DNA of 64,000 bases from Rhizomys pruinosus (GCA_009823505.1 VZQC01009601.1:2866440-2930439); one strand, 5' to 3'. Numbered from the stretch's first letter, positions 11,006 to 23,318 are shown. Numbers and translations: made by a program. The notes: generated by a model from the sequence alone, not told the origin.

Positions 11006-12585
11006 ATAGGCTCATGACCATATCATAACACAAAATGGACTCAGTACAACCTTAAAAGCTCTCATAATGTTTCACGGTCTCAGTATTATTAAAATGTCCA
11101 GCATCTCCTCTGAGACTCAAAGCCCCTGCAAAATTAAAAGACAAATTACATACTCGCAATATACAGTTGAACCAAATATACATTCCCATTTTCAATAGTG
11201 AGGAAATACTGGACCAAAACAAGACCCAAACCAGCAGAGTGAGGACCAAATCCTGTAATTCAATGCCTGATGTCTGGAATTTTACTTCCAAAGGGCTTAA
11301 CTGACTCACCCTTCCAGTTTTGCTATAGGCAATATACAACTCTTTCCTGGGTTGATACCACTCCTACTCCCAGTGAAGAGATCTCCTCGTTAGGGAAGAT
11401 CAGGTCCACCTGGTGGCACTGTGAACAGGGGTTCTGTGGGCCCGGGTCCATTGAAACATCTTTTCTTTGACTTTGGCATTTCTCTCCCATACTTACTATT
11501 GTGAAACTCCTAATATGGAAGGACTACAGAGCCCACCATGGAAAATTAGCAGGGTTTCCCTTCAGGTTTATCTATTTTTAAAGATCACTGCTGTTTTCAA
11601 GGCAGGTAACACAATCCTTATGCTAGTTAAAACATCACTTCACTGGCAATTATTTCCATAAGGTTCTTAAAATGTTCTTAAAAATATAACTGTAAATACA
11701 TCATTAAACCTATAAATAGTACATTTCAGAAGCTCCCTGGGCCTCATAAGTGCCAATGTTCTGAACGTTTAGAGGAGTCAGAGGCTGGTGAAGAGACTTG
11801 AACCCCCAAAGGTGGCTAAGAATGAATTTGAATACAAACCAAATCTCTACCACATTTGAAGAAAGTGACCCAAATGACATCAAACCATTATTTCCAGCAA
11901 TATCTGAAATTTATCTTTTTGTTTGACAAGATTATGCTTTTAGAACATAATGCCTTATTCTAATTCACTGTTCAAACAACAATTCACCTAGTGTCAGATA
12001 AGCTGGCCCTAAATTCAAATGGAAATAAATGACAAACTTCAAGTTGAAGCAAGTCAAAGTTACAAATATATTATGGAGCTCATTTAAAAAAATGACGCAA
12101 AATTAAAATGAAATAGGCTCTAAAATTTGAGAACCATTGGGCACAGTAAATCTTAGTTGTAGGAGAAAATGAAGCTTCCTGTGATAAGAGCAGGGGTGAT
12201 GAGATGTAATAAAAGCATGAATTGTGATTCATAAGGTCAGAAGGATTGATATCAAATATGAAATGAGCATCAAAAACTGCTCAGTGCTAGTTATCCAAAG
12301 TATGTGGTCCTGACAGGAGAATTAAATTTCCAGGAAAGCTGAATATTAAGTGAGGTTGGACACGTGAGACAGCATCCCAAAATTTATCTATGTCTTCCTA
12401 AAAAGCATGTCACAATTTTTCTTTGGAATGAGTAAGATCTTTGCTAAGGTTATATCAGAAAAATAATAAAAATCCAAGAACCTGGACATCATGAAATTCC
12501 ATCAACAATGCTGTGATTATGCTGTCTGATGCCAAGATGAAGGACTGGTCATTAGCAACACTGAAATACCATTAAGAAACCAGAA
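11006..12585. other. Partly repeat-like, unclassified
   Basis: 11,006-11,470 reads like a continuation of interspersed-repeat sequence (it abuts the LTR-like element and has the register of a known rodent repeat), but I cannot name it. 11,470-12,585 shows nothing recognisable: no coding frame, no RNA fold evident. Confidence 0.35.
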
Positions 12586-12785
12586 ACTGGATCAGGAAGA
12601 TGGCTCAGCAGGTCAAGGCTCTTAATGCCAAAGCTGAAGGTCTGAGTTCAATGCCTAGGACCCACAAGGTGGAGAAAACCAAGTCCTGAAGGTTGTTTTC
12701 TGACCTCCATATATATACTAATTATATGCATATACAAACATGCACACTCACACAAACACACACACTAAATAAATAAATAAAATGC
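12586..12785 (+). mobile_element. Old B3/B4-type SINE
   Basis: An aggaagatggctcagcaggt head, a gagttcaatgcctaggaccc block, a tgacctccat segment and an ataaataaataaaat tail are present. The divergence is high. Confidence 0.75.
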
Positions 12786-13044
12786 AATAATTTAAAAAGA
12801 AACTAGAACTCATTCTTGTAAAACAGTGTTACTTGTGCATCAATGAAACATCGACTTAATTATATCAATTCCCATATGAAGAGAGTTTGCCAAAAAGGTG
12901 ACTGCAGTTGGACCACAGAGCAGTCTGACATTTATCACTCCAGTACCTCAGAATTTTCATATCACTCCTCAGTAAGCAAGTAGACACCTTTTTAAATGTT
13001 CTGAAATCCATTTTCTCCATAGTGCAAAGTTCCTCCGAGAGACG
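12786..13044. other. Unclassified sequence
   Basis: No recognised element. Confidence 0.4.
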
Positions 13045-13175
13045 AATAGCAGCCAGGCATGGTGGAGGCAAGTAGATCAAGAATCTAAGGCTATTTTCAA
13101 CTCTGTAGTGAGTTCCAGACTAGACTCGGCTACATGAAAAATAAATCTAAGAAAAGAAAGAATGAATAGCAAGAA
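13045..13175 (+). mobile_element. B1 SINE with internal deletion
   Basis: It starts agccaggcatggtggaggca and jumps to caagtagatcaagaatc, so the central cctttaatcccagcac part is missing. A gtagtgagttccagactaga segment and an A-rich tail follow. Confidence 0.72.
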
Positions 13176-14535
13176 AGCTGAATTGCTTAAGATTTCATCA
13201 TAGCGACATTTCCACCCTCTCTTTAATGCTTGTGATTATTCATAAACTGGAACAATTCCCAGAATCCTCTGGGCCTCAGTCTCCTCATCTACAACAGATG
13301 AGCCCTGCTAAGAATACTGACCATGTTAAAACATGTAACATTATAAACACAGTGCCCGTGATTCGGCAAATGTTTAAAAGTATCTTACTTCATGTTAACA
13401 ACATCCTGGGGTAGACATATTAGTTGATGCTAACTGGACAGTTTCTGTGTTATTTGTGCTAAAATAAGTCTCTGTAAACAATAGAGGATGAGATGAGAGA
13501 AAATAAGATAAAGCATGAAAAAATGAATTCACTTTTCCTCTTATGCATCTTAAATCTGCTGTCATCTTTCTCCTAGGCTTTTTAGGGATCTGTTTGCCTG
13601 ACAGATTTACAAAAGACGATCAACCATAAGACCATAAAGAAGACTCAGAACTACTCACAGTTAGAATTCAGTAGGACAATGACCCTGCAAACAGGGCTAT
13701 TATCCTTAAAAGAGGTGTGCTGAATTGTTCCTGGCTCTGAACAGCACTGACCTATTTGGATTCATTGTGAAATGGCCCTATTCGGCTGAACATATTAAGG
13801 CTTCCCAGTTGCCCAACTCCAGGGGGCGCAATTCAGACTGTCACTGTATTCAATGGTTTCCTCTAGAGGACTCATTCACATATACCACAATCAACATAAT
13901 GTGCAAGTAGGGATTTCTATGCTATATTAAAGGTGGCTGGAGTCATCCAGAAATAGGTAACTCGAAGGAAAGTAAAATCAAATAATTTCAGCCACTCACT
14001 AGGGGGGCATGAAGGATAGAAAGCAAGGAGAAAGAAAGAAGCACACAATGGGATGGTGGGCAAGGGCGTCAGCTGGAGAATCATGTGAATAGTGCATGAA
14101 ATCCCCAAGAAAAGGAATTCTTGTCTGGCCAGCCTACAAATAAGCTGGTAGTAAGAGGCCGTGCAGATTGCACCCACATTCACATGGAGAACAGGTACAC
14201 AAAAGGTGAGGTCAGACAGAGGCTGAATCTTGAGTTGGCACTGGGTCTGATGAGGTCAAGTATAAGCAGACTCAGTGAACATATGGCTAGGTGGTAGACA
14301 GAGCACCTCTCTCTTATGTGTTCAGCTCCATGGAATACGGACTAAATGCAAAACCCATTCCAACTATTAAAGGGTAGAAAGCATCAGTAAGAGCATGAGA
14401 AGTCCCGAAGGAGCCAGCAGGTGCTTGAGTGTTGCCAGCAGAGCTAACATTGGAGATGGAGAAAGACATTGCACTGGAAACTACAGGAAGGAAGGGACTA
14501 CTTTGAGGAAGTGAAAACTTTCCTTCTCCTTCTAT
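13176..14535. other. Unclassified sequence
   Basis: About 1.36 kb with no recognised repeat. Composition is more balanced than elsewhere, and open frames remain under 90 codons with no domain signature. Could be unique intergenic or intronic sequence. Confidence 0.45.
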
Positions 14536-14817
14536 CTAGATAGTACGTTTTTAAAAAAATATCTTTTATTTATTTATTATTTTTTTTTATTTATTTCTGT
14601 ATGTGTATCAATGTACTGTCTGCATGCACCCGTGTCGTGCAATGCCGCGGAGGTCAGAAGACGGCGTCGGATTCCCCTGGAACTGGAGTTCTCCTGAAAT
14701 TGGAGTTTCAGACGGTTCTCGGCTGCCATGTGGGTGCTGGGGATCGAACCCGGGTCCTCTGCAAGAGCGGTCGGCGCTCTTACCCGCTAGGCCATCTCTC
14801 CAGCCCCTAGATAGTAC
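14536..14817 (-). mobile_element. Young tRNA-derived SINE with 17-bp duplication
   Basis: The body (about 14,547-14,806) is antisense, with a preserved B-box complement (gggatcgaacccgggt) and doubled ctggaactggagttctcctg blocks. The target-site duplication ctagatagtac is at 14,536-14,546 and 14,807-14,817. Many CpGs survive, which indicates recent insertion. Confidence 0.95.
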
Positions 14818-14853
14818 TTTTTAAGTGAAGCAGAGGTGCTTGGTATAGCGCTG

Positions 14854-14854
<1 letters not shown>

Positions 14855-14908
<54 letters not shown>
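14855..14908. repeat. (GA)n microsatellite
   Basis: About 26 GA units, starting about 40 bp to the right of a young SINE. Confidence 0.97.
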
Positions 14909-14909
<1 letters not shown>

Positions 14910-15875
14910 AAGAAAGAGAGGAGGATTATTCTTAATCTAAAGAAGAGAAAGAGGGAAAGACACTGGTTGGATTATAACTAAATAATTAAACATTTTGGTA
15001 GGGTCCTGGATTAGAAACTATGTTACATGTTTTGTGTTTGGGGGTTACATTTTACTAATAAGCCGGGAAGGGACTGTAGTTGCAAATAGGTACAGACAAC
15101 ATAAAATGATTTGTTACATCCAAGTTTTTTTTTCCTTTGTATCCATTGTTTTCTTTTATACCTAAATTTCTTTTTCTTTTATACCAAACTGAGAATTTTT
15201 AGACTCCCCTACCATCATTTCTTATACCCCTATCACTTACAAGCCATCTCCAAATGCATTTTGGCTTAGAAACTGATTATCCGACTGGAAAATATATCCT
15301 TTAGCAAGTGGTCTGGGAATTCATAAAGCAAGAAATACAAGAATGAAAAACAAATGAATGACATTATCTTTAGCAATCATGAAATGAGAAAGCACCAGAT
15401 CCTACTCTCCTGCATTGCAGGAACATTGCAGCAACTACAGAAACTCCATCAGCAGAATACAGAGTGCTGAGCACAAATCAGTAAGAATGCACACAGCTTT
15501 GATACCCTCTCTCTATCACTCTCTCTACATCTAGTCTCTACAGATACAGGTAAGTGCCCTATAGCCAACATATCCACCCAGAAATTTCCTATGTGAAAAA
15601 GTAAAATTCAAAACCAGTAAATGTATAATAGACATTACACCTGAATATCGACAATATGTTATCATGTCTAGGAAAAAAAAAGGTTAAATTCTCACTTTTA
15701 TACTCTGTTTCATACATATTTTCACTTGACACTCATGTGTTCAAGATAAATACATGACCAGGAGAAAGAAGAGAAAACCTAAACTATTGCATGATAGCTA
15801 AATGAAAATAATATCTTTGTTAGAGAATATCAACTTATTTTGAAATCAAATAAAACTCAGATATACTGGAGGAAA
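14909..15875. other. Unclassified sequence
   Basis: No recognised repeat, RNA or coding signal. Confidence 0.45.
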
Positions 15876-16035
15876 CATGGCTGTGCAGATGGCTCAGCAG
15901 GTGCTTGCTACTGAGCCTGACAACCTGTGTTCTATCCCTGGGACCCATATAGGAGAATAAAAGAACCCACCCCCAAAAGTTGTCATCTGACCTCCTCATG
16001 TGTGCTCTGACAAGGACAACTCTGCTGAATAAAAT
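15876..16035 (+). mobile_element. Old B3/B4-type SINE
   Basis: A gtgcagatggctcagcaggt head, a tgttctatccctgggaccca block and a tcatctgacctcctcatgtg segment are present. Old and truncated at the tail. Confidence 0.7.
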
Positions 16036-16244
16036 GTAAAGATCATTTTTAAAATTCTTTTATTGAGCTGCTTTATATTTCATGCAACATTTCTTAATCA
16101 AATTCATTTTTTTCATTTTGAGGCCAGTCTCCTTGGCCCCATGTTTATAATAGGCAGAAGCAGTCCATTCCTAGATTAAAGATGGATAGTTGCTGAAAGA
16201 TACATAGTACAAACAAGTTTCATTAAGCATGAGCATACAAATAG

Positions 16245-16350
16245 GTAGAGTGGCCTGGTGGCATATGCCTTTAATCACAGCACTTGAGAAGCAGAAGCAG
16301 GCAGATCTCTCTGAGAGACTCCATCTTTTGAGATTCCATCTCAAAAAGAC
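16245..16350 (+). mobile_element. B1 SINE fragment
   Basis: The segments ggcctggtggcatatgcctt, gcagaagcaggcagatctct and catctcaaaaagacc are in B1 order, with the middle ggccagcctgg part deleted. Confidence 0.78.
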
Positions 16351-16354
16351 CAAA

Positions 16355-16510
16355 CAATTATTACATATATTTATTTATAAATATGTATATATATTACATA
16401 TATTACATAAACATATATTAAATATATATTGCACATATATTACATAAATATATATTACATATGTATATATATATATTACATACATATATATTACATATAT
16501 ATTTATGGGT
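16355..16510. repeat. AT-rich (TA)n / tatattacata array
   Basis: Irregular repeats of tatatattacata make up about 150 bp. It follows the A-tail of the B1 and probably expanded from it. Confidence 0.88.
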
Positions 16511-16604
16511 CCTTGTATGTATATGCATATGAAATCTAGAAGGATCTCTAGCACTCTTTGGGCAATTGTATTGGGAGTGTAAAAGTGAAAAGGGGGGAAT
16601 TTCC

Positions 16605-16822
16605 TATGTTTTAAAAAGATTTATTAATTTTTAAATTTATGTATACTTACAGGAACCTGTATGAGGCATGAAGTACCCATGGAGGACAGGAGAGGGAGAT
16701 GGATCTCATGGAACTGGAGTTGCAAGAGGTTGCGGGCAGCCATGTGGGTGCAGGGAACCAAACCTAGGTTTTCTGCAAGAGCAACATGTGTTCTTACCCT
16801 CTAAGCCATCTCTGCAGCCTTG
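16605..16822 (-). mobile_element. B2/B3-type SINE (antisense)
   Basis: The plus strand has an A-tail complement, ctcatggaactggagttgca, gccatgtgggtgcagggaac and a ctaagccatctctgcagcc end. There is one aactccagttcc block; the copy is moderately old. Confidence 0.88.
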
Positions 16823-18150
16823 GGAAAGCCTACATCAATCATGATTTGCACAAACCTTATATCATCCACTCTCTTTTTAAAAAGCAATTTAAAACATAAA
16901 AAGGATCTCTGTTTCTTTTAACAAGTACAGCCAAAGAAATCATCCTTGTACATCAAAGCAAGTTTTCTTTGTTTTCACTCACTAGAACAGCACTATTAAT
17001 TAGGAAAAACAGTTTATACTTCAAAGTTTTAATCTTAGGTGGAGAAATGAGTGGTATAAGGGACAATTTATTTCATTTTGTAGTTTTCAAACCCAGCAGT
17101 CACTACATTCTACATTTACTATTCAGCATAGTCCCATTTAACTGACAAAGATATAAAACAGCTAAGTGTCTATATCTTGTCACCCATTGCTTGGGGAGCT
17201 CAGAACTGATAGCCAAGTTGTGTTTCCTCAGCAAGAAGGTAGGTGCTTGTCTCAGATCAGACTCCTAGAGGCATAAGACTGGGGATTCAGAAAAAAGCTA
17301 TTATCAAATGCTCTCATGAAAGATTGGTGAGGGTGGAAAGAAGGAAGCAAGAACCAGGATGAGGAGACACAAGAAGGCTGTGATTTCAGGCAGCTTTTCC
17401 TTCAGAATCAACCTCTCTTTACCTGCAAGGGAAGCTTGGAAGCAAAAAGCAATTTCATAGTTCTGCAACACCAGGCAAGTAATCTAGGTTTTTATTCCCT
17501 GTTTGCTAGGGGGCTCTGCTGCTGGAAGGGACTGGGCATTCTGAAAGTAGAGACTCTGGAACTCTGTGGTAGAAGGATAAAGTGATTTTAAGAGCCTGGA
17601 AGGGGTCAGCTTCCTAATAGAAGTTCCAATGTTACCCATCCTCCACTGTCATCACCAGACAGATGAAGTACCCATGAGAAAGAGACACAGGGGAGGTTTG
17701 TTCAATCCACATGCAGAATCTACTCCAGACAGGATTAGATCTGATAAGACTTACCTCTTCACCTGTTCTCATATAGAGCTACTTTTTTCCTTCCTCCCAT
17801 AAGAATAGACAAAATTCCAAAATTGCACATGAGCAAAGCTGCAGAAACAGCAGTTTCAGGGCAGAAAAGCTTCTGTGAATAGCCAGAAAGGCACAACAGT
17901 TTAACAGCTTCAAAACTGAGTCAGACACAAGTTCAAAGTTCTTAATATTTTATAGACTTTAGCTTTGCTAAGATTGGAACAATGTTTCAGCTCCTAGGCT
18001 CATCTTTCTGTTTTTCTCTAAGAGCAATTTCTTTTCTCAACTTGTGGTGTCCTTTTTCTATATTCTTTGAGACTTGGTAAAAGAGAACACCCTTCTGATT
18101 TTTTTTTTCTTTTTATTAAAGCTCTCTTGTACTTTACACATATAATTCCA
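16823..18150. other. Unclassified sequence
   Basis: About 1.3 kb without a recognised element. No open frame above 60 codons is convincing. Confidence 0.45.
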
Positions 18151-18200
18151 GTTAACTTCTAAATTTTTTTTNAGCATTAACTTCTAAAAATTTTTTTCAT
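18151..18200. other. Single unresolved base inside a short duplication
   Basis: Position 18,172 is N. A ttaacttctaaa plus T-run unit occurs immediately on each side of it (18,152-18,171 and about 18,178-18,197). This may be a real duplication, but it also fits a join or homopolymer error in the assembly. Confidence 0.8.
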
Positions 18201-18788
18201 TTAATTATTTTTATAGAACCAATATAGTTTTTGATGATGCTTTTTGTGCATTTCATAACATTTTTTCCAATTCAGGTGTCAGGACTTTATTTCCCTTCCG
18301 GCCCACCATCCCAGATAACGAGTCGACAGTTGCATGCACAGTAACTTGCTCCTGCATAATCTTTCTCTCAAGTTTTTTTTTTTTTCATTTTTAGCTATAA
18401 GTGATAATCCATGAGTACAAGCATCCTTCATGCAAAACCTATCTGCAGGCTGTTGTGCCCAAACACCTACAGCCCCACCATCCAGTGGGGGGTGACAGGT
18501 TGTTTGTTCAATCAAGTTGATCAAATGAGTGTCCAGACTACATTGCTGTAGTTTCACCATTCACCCCAATCGCAGCCCTTACATTCTACCACGCCCCCTC
18601 TTCCGCAGGTTGTTACCTAGGCTTAGAAAAGGGGCACAGGTGGATGAGAGGTAAAACAGTCCACTCTCTCTGGAGCTGTTGACTTGGACTCTGGTCAATT
18701 CTGGCTGTTTCCTTTCATGGGCTGACAGTTTGTCCAGGAATAACCTTTCGATCCTACTAATGAAGAACAAGCAATTAGATATATAGGT
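18200..18788 (-). mobile_element. LINE-like 3' end, antisense copy
   Basis: This is the reverse complement of the 3' part of the element at 20.3-21.5 kb. Diagnostic blocks shared in inverted order include ggctgacagtttgtccagga (18,719), agcccttacattctaccacg (18,574) and catccttcatgcaaaaccta (18,421). The poly(A) side faces left, next to the T-runs near 18,165-18,200. It stops where the other copy continues, so it is 5'-truncated. I infer a LINE-1 3' UTR, but the family was not confirmed. Confidence 0.65.
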
Positions 18789-18789
18789 T

Positions 18790-18952
18790 TTTAGTAGTAG
18801 TATTTGAGGTAGGGCCTCACCATGTAGCCCTACCTCCCCTAGAACTCACTACATAGACTGGACTGACTTTGAACTCACATAGACATTTCTGCCTCTGCCT
18901 CTGCCTCCTGAGTGCTGAGATTAATGCTGTGTGCCATCACACCCGGGACTTC
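18790..18952 (-). mobile_element. B1 SINE (antisense)
   Basis: The complement of a full-length B1: a T-rich start, ggtagggcctcaccatgtag, ctagaactcactacatagac, a CTCTGC expansion, and a head ending cacacccggg. Confidence 0.87.
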
Positions 18953-19676
18953 TAAATTATTTTAATGCATGCCTGGGAACTAGAAGAATATGGAATTTCA
19001 CAACATTAGTACAGGGTAGGTGTGATTATTTTCATTTAACAGTCAAAGAAGTAAATTGAGTGTCTTAAACAAAATAGTAAGCTAGGCACAGAAAAGGTGG
19101 AGACCTATATCAAAAGTTTTTGAGTATCTTATTAACACTTCACCAGAATTAGAAAAATTCACTTTAAATTATAAGAAGAAAGTTTCGAAGTTCATTACAT
19201 CTCCTCAGTAGACAAAGAATTACTGGTCAAGTTATATGTCAGAAAATAAAATTGTGACTCCATTTGTGAGTAAACATCTATTCCATGTCATATTTAAGAG
19301 TAAGGACAGAGATGCTGGTGACACATACCCAGGTAAGGTTAAAATTTGATAAACAAGGGGACTTAGTTTCTTAATGCTTAAGTTTTTTTTCATTTCAAAA
19401 CATTATAATTTCACCCTCCTGGGAAGTATATTTTCTCAGAAAACCTTATTTTTCAAATTGGATTTTGGTGTTAATAATTACATGTTTGGAATATGTCCTT
19501 GTTAGTTTGAGTATTTTACTTTTTCAGAGTTAGTTTAAATTTGTAAAGACTCTATAATTCTTAGAAATTATCATTTCAATTATACCATCTGTTGATTTCA
19601 CACATTGATTTCATGGTCTTAAAATTTGTAATTATTGGAAGAATCAGGTAGTTTTAATGTGTTTATAAATATATGA
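18953..19676. other. Unclassified sequence
   Basis: AT-rich, no recognised element. Confidence 0.45.
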
Positions 19677-19840
19677 GAGCCAAAGAAATAGCTCAGTGGG
19701 TAAAGAAACTTAAAGTTTAGAGACCCGAGTTTGATCCCTGAGCTAAATGTGAAAGGAGAGAAACTAGTCAACAAAATTGTCCTCTGACCTCAACACATGT
19801 TCCATATCACACGTGCCCATTATGCAAATCATGTACAAAC
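19677..19840 (+). mobile_element. Very old tRNA-derived SINE
   Basis: A gaaatagctcagtgggtaaa head, a gagtttgatccctgagct B-box-like block and ttgtcctctgacctcaacac show B4/RSINE-like organisation. Highly diverged. Confidence 0.6.
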
Positions 19841-19860
19841 ACACAATAATGATACATTGT

Positions 19861-20299
19861 TTTAGTTTTAAAAATGAAGACATTTCTTGTCAAAAACCTG
19901 GTATTTCAAATCTTAAAACTAACTACGGGAAAAGATTTGTATGTTCCAAAAGATCGAAATGTCACCAACTTAACAGCTGAGAAAAAAAAGACACAGCTTT
20001 GCACTGAGTAGGATGTACCAGAAAGTGCCAATAGAAAGACTGGCCCATCTGAATATTGAAAGGAAGAAAAGCCTCAGATTGCTACAAACATCAAACCCCT
20101 CTGTGGATCCTCCTTGTAACAACTATTTATAATGAGTCCTAACGAAACTTACCTTCTAGGTGCCACAAAGGTTTTAATACGAGAGACTTTTTTACCCCCC
20201 CCATAGAACAAGGAGAAATATGATGATGATGAGGTCGTTCTCCAACTGTAAATTAGAGCCAACTGTTTTAGAGGTAATCTCTTATAAAACTGGTAAAAC
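19861..20299. other. Unclassified sequence
   Basis: No recognised element; a short C-run lies near 20,196. Confidence 0.4.
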
Positions 20300-21248
20300 T
20301 GCCTTCTTTAATTGACTAATAGACATAGGAACTGTGAAAAGGATTATTCTCTATTCAGAACCAAATATAATACTAAAGTCTCCTTAAGCTATGACTGGAA
20401 GCAAAATATTATTAATACAGGAGACTCTGACATCAGCAATGGATTATTCTACCAAGGAGATGTTGTCCAGGGGATCCAAGCCCCACAAAGGTAAAGGCTC
20501 CTGCCTGTTAACTGGAAAACCTGAAGAAGAGAGGGATAAGGCCTGCTGTCGAAGACCTGATGTTACATGGGAAGACGTATGAGACCACACATGCAAGTTA
20601 CAGATGGTTCTGGAATACCAGAGAGTGTTACCAAAGGCCACTACCCAATAAGCAAATATGGGTCTCCTTGAGTCAAGCAAGCTCCACCGTCAGCACCAGC
20701 TACACTCACCTGCCTGGAAATACTGTGCAGCAGCGGCAGCCATATGTCTGTATATCCCAAATCTAATTGGCTATTAGCTCTCTCTCCTAGAGGAATAAGC
20801 CATGGCTGATGCCACAAGCATACATCTTCAATGGTTAGGAAATGTTATAAGCCACAGTAAGACCCTGTCATATTTAACAGAAAAAATGTTTCAATGGATT
20901 AACATACTATCCAAACATATGTGTCTATAACAAAGTAACTACTATAACAATTGTGCTGTTTAATACCTATATATCTAATGCTTGTGCTTCATTAGTAGGA
21001 TTGAGAGGTTATTCCTGGACCAACTGTCAAGCCCATGAAAGGAAACAGCCAGAATTGACCAAGTCCAAGAAACAGCTCCAGAGAAAGTAGACTGTTTTGC
21101 TTCTCACTCCCTGAGCCCCTTTTCTAAGCCTAGGAACAATCTGCAGAAGAGGGGGGTGGTAGAATGTAGGGCTGTGATTGGGGTGAATGGTGAAACTACA
21201 GCAATATAGTCAGGACATCATTTGATCAACTGATTGAACATACAAGCG

Positions 21249-21266
21249 CCCCCCCCCCCCCCCCCC
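21249..21266. repeat. Poly(C) tract
   Basis: An 18-base C-run. The matching place in the inverted sister copy at 18.4-18.5 kb has only a short C-run (read as GGGG on that strand), so the run expanded after the copies arose. Confidence 0.95.
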
Positions 21267-21428
21267 GCTGGATTGGGGGACCCATGAGCTTGTGGGTTCG
21301 GGCACAACTGCTTGCAAATTGGTTTACATGAAGGATGCTTGGTCTCATAAATTATCACTTACTGTTAAAAAATGAAAAAATCTGAGAGAAAGATGAAGGA
21401 CATTATGGCAGAATGCATGATCTGGGAT

Positions 21429-21464
21429 GGGGTGGGGTGGGGTGGGGTGGGGGAAGGGAAAGGG
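21429..21464 (+). repeat. (GGGGT)n array with G-quadruplex potential
   Basis: Successive GGGG runs separated by single T bases are followed by GGGAAGGG. The sister copy has a plain gggatggtggg here. Confidence 0.93.
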
Positions 21465-21555
21465 AAATATGCCTGTAACTGAATTGGGATAAATGATGTA
21501 TGAAATGACCAGAATCATAAGTTAAAAATGAAAATAAAAAATGTACAGACATTTC

Positions 21556-21755
21556 TGGGCTGGAGGGACAACTCAGTGGTTAAGAGCTGCTCTTGCAGAG
21601 GTTCTGGGTTCAATCTTCAGCACCCACATGACAACTGACAGCAGTCAGTAGCTCCAGTTCAAGGGGAAACTACGACCTCTTCTGACATCCATGGGCCTAA
21701 CAAATTACAGGTGCACTTATATAAATATAGGGAACACATGCATACATATAAAGTT
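21556..21755 (+). mobile_element. B2/B3-type SINE
   Basis: A tgggctggagggacaactca head, ctgctcttgcagaggttctg, a cagcacccacatgacaactg block and a catacatataaag tail are present. Moderately old, without the 17-bp duplication. Confidence 0.88.
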
Positions 21756-21779
21756 CAAAAACTTTTTAAAAAGTTTAAA

Positions 21780-23300
21780 AACTGAGGCATTCCTTATGAT
21801 AATAATGCTTTTTAATTAAAAATGTCATTTCATAGAATATAGTTTGATTGCTTTCAGATCCCCTCCTCTATTTGCTCCTCTCCTCAATATACCCAACCAT
21901 TTTAATATACTAACTTACATTTAAAGTACAACCTTTCAGCCTACTTGTGTCCCTAAATGTCCTTCAGTGTGGGTCCATCCACTAGACTTACCAAAGGTCC
22001 CAAAGACAGTAAGATACTGTCTTTCCTCCTCTCGGCAACCATCAATTGTCCAAAGTTCCTTAGGTTGGGTTGGGATTTCTTACCTACTTCCCAGTGTCTA
22101 TACTGGGGTTTTTTCTGGCTTGATCTTGCATATGACTTGTGCATGCTGTAACTAGTGAGAGTTCATAAGAATAACTGACCATCTGTCTGGAAGACTGTTT
22201 CCATGTGTTTCCACCCCCTCTGGCTCTTATCACCTTTCCACCTCTTCTTTTGGGACTGTTGTTCTCTGCACGTTGGCTCTGTGTTAATCTCCATCTGTTC
22301 CATAAGGAAATTTCTCTGGTGAGAGTTGACAGATGAATTCATTCTATGTGTAGAGAGTGCATTTAGGAAGTGTCACTCAGGGTTAAGCATCTCACAGACA
22401 CTTATTCTGTGTTTGACCAGATCTGGAACTCTGTAAGTCTCCATCTATTGCAAAAAGAAGCTGCTCTGATGAGGGTTAAAGGTACACTTGTGTGCAAATA
22501 TGAGGATGTGTGTTTAGAATTAAGTAAAGAATTAAGTTGCTCTAAAGATGTAGCATAGGTTTTTCTCTAGGATCTCTGACTTGGATAGCCATGTATTTTT
22601 GAAAATGTCTGCAATGCCACACGTGAGTTCTGTCCATTGAGTAGGCCTTAATTCCAATTAGAGAGCTGTTCATTACCCTCAATGTAAAAGTATTACTACT
22701 CTACTAATAGTGTGCTGGGCCAACCAGTTTATTAGGTGTTACAGCTGGGCAGGACCATTGATTGGTTTCCTCCCTTGGCAGCTTGTATGGTATCCTCTGA
22801 TACCATGAGACCTAGTCTTCATGGAGGAGGCTTCCAGGTCAGGTTGAACTCAAATGTTCCAAATCCTGTGTGGTAAGTGCAGTTTTTCTTCAGCAGTAGA
22901 GAACTTACCTTTGGGTTCCCCCAATCAAAGGCTGTGGAAATGTCCTGTATCATTTGTGGAGTCTCTTGGACTACCCTGACCAAACACACACACACACACA
23001 CTCACATATTTTTTCTTCAATTTGACTCACACACACATATTTATTTTACATGTATTTTCTGTGGGACTTTGAAATGATATATTCCTCTCTGGTTTTTCAA
23101 ATGTTCTAAGCATTAATTGTCTGTCCTTTTGCTGCCCACCCCCCGTATAATAACCCTCTCTACTTCCTCCACAGTTACAGTACATTTCTTTTCCCCATTC
23201 CCCCTTTAGTAACACCTGTTTCTTACTATCTTCATCTCTCAAGCGCCTTCTTATTTTATTATTTACATTTTTTTCTGTTGGAATGTCTAGTTTTTATTAT
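21780..23300 (-). mobile_element. LINE-1 3' UTR-type sequence (antisense)
   Basis: The plus strand shows a succession known from rodent LINE-1-associated UTR sequence: gtccctaaatgtccttcagt (21,950), a gaagctgctctgatgagggt block (22,458) and cttggcagcttgtatggtat (22,774). The same blocks recur at 46.4-46.8 kb and 49.0-49.6 kb. It contains no coding sequence. CA repeats at 22,984-23,000 and 23,026-23,036 interrupt it; the part to the right of these is less certain. Confidence 0.6.
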
Positions 23301-23318
23301 TTTAAAAATATTCTATAT

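Larger units (their letters stand above)
20300..21540 (+). mobile_element. LINE-like element, 3' portion, sense copy
   Basis: The last 570 bp pair in inverted order with 18.2-18.8 kb. The upstream 660 bp have no second copy here. It ends in an A-rich tail (near 21,515-21,540). Two simple-sequence expansions lie inside it: a C-run at 21,249-21,266 and (GGGGT)n at 21,429-21,455. Short open frames within it have no recognisable domain. The best guess is a LINE-1 3' UTR region, but this was not confirmed. Confidence 0.55.
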
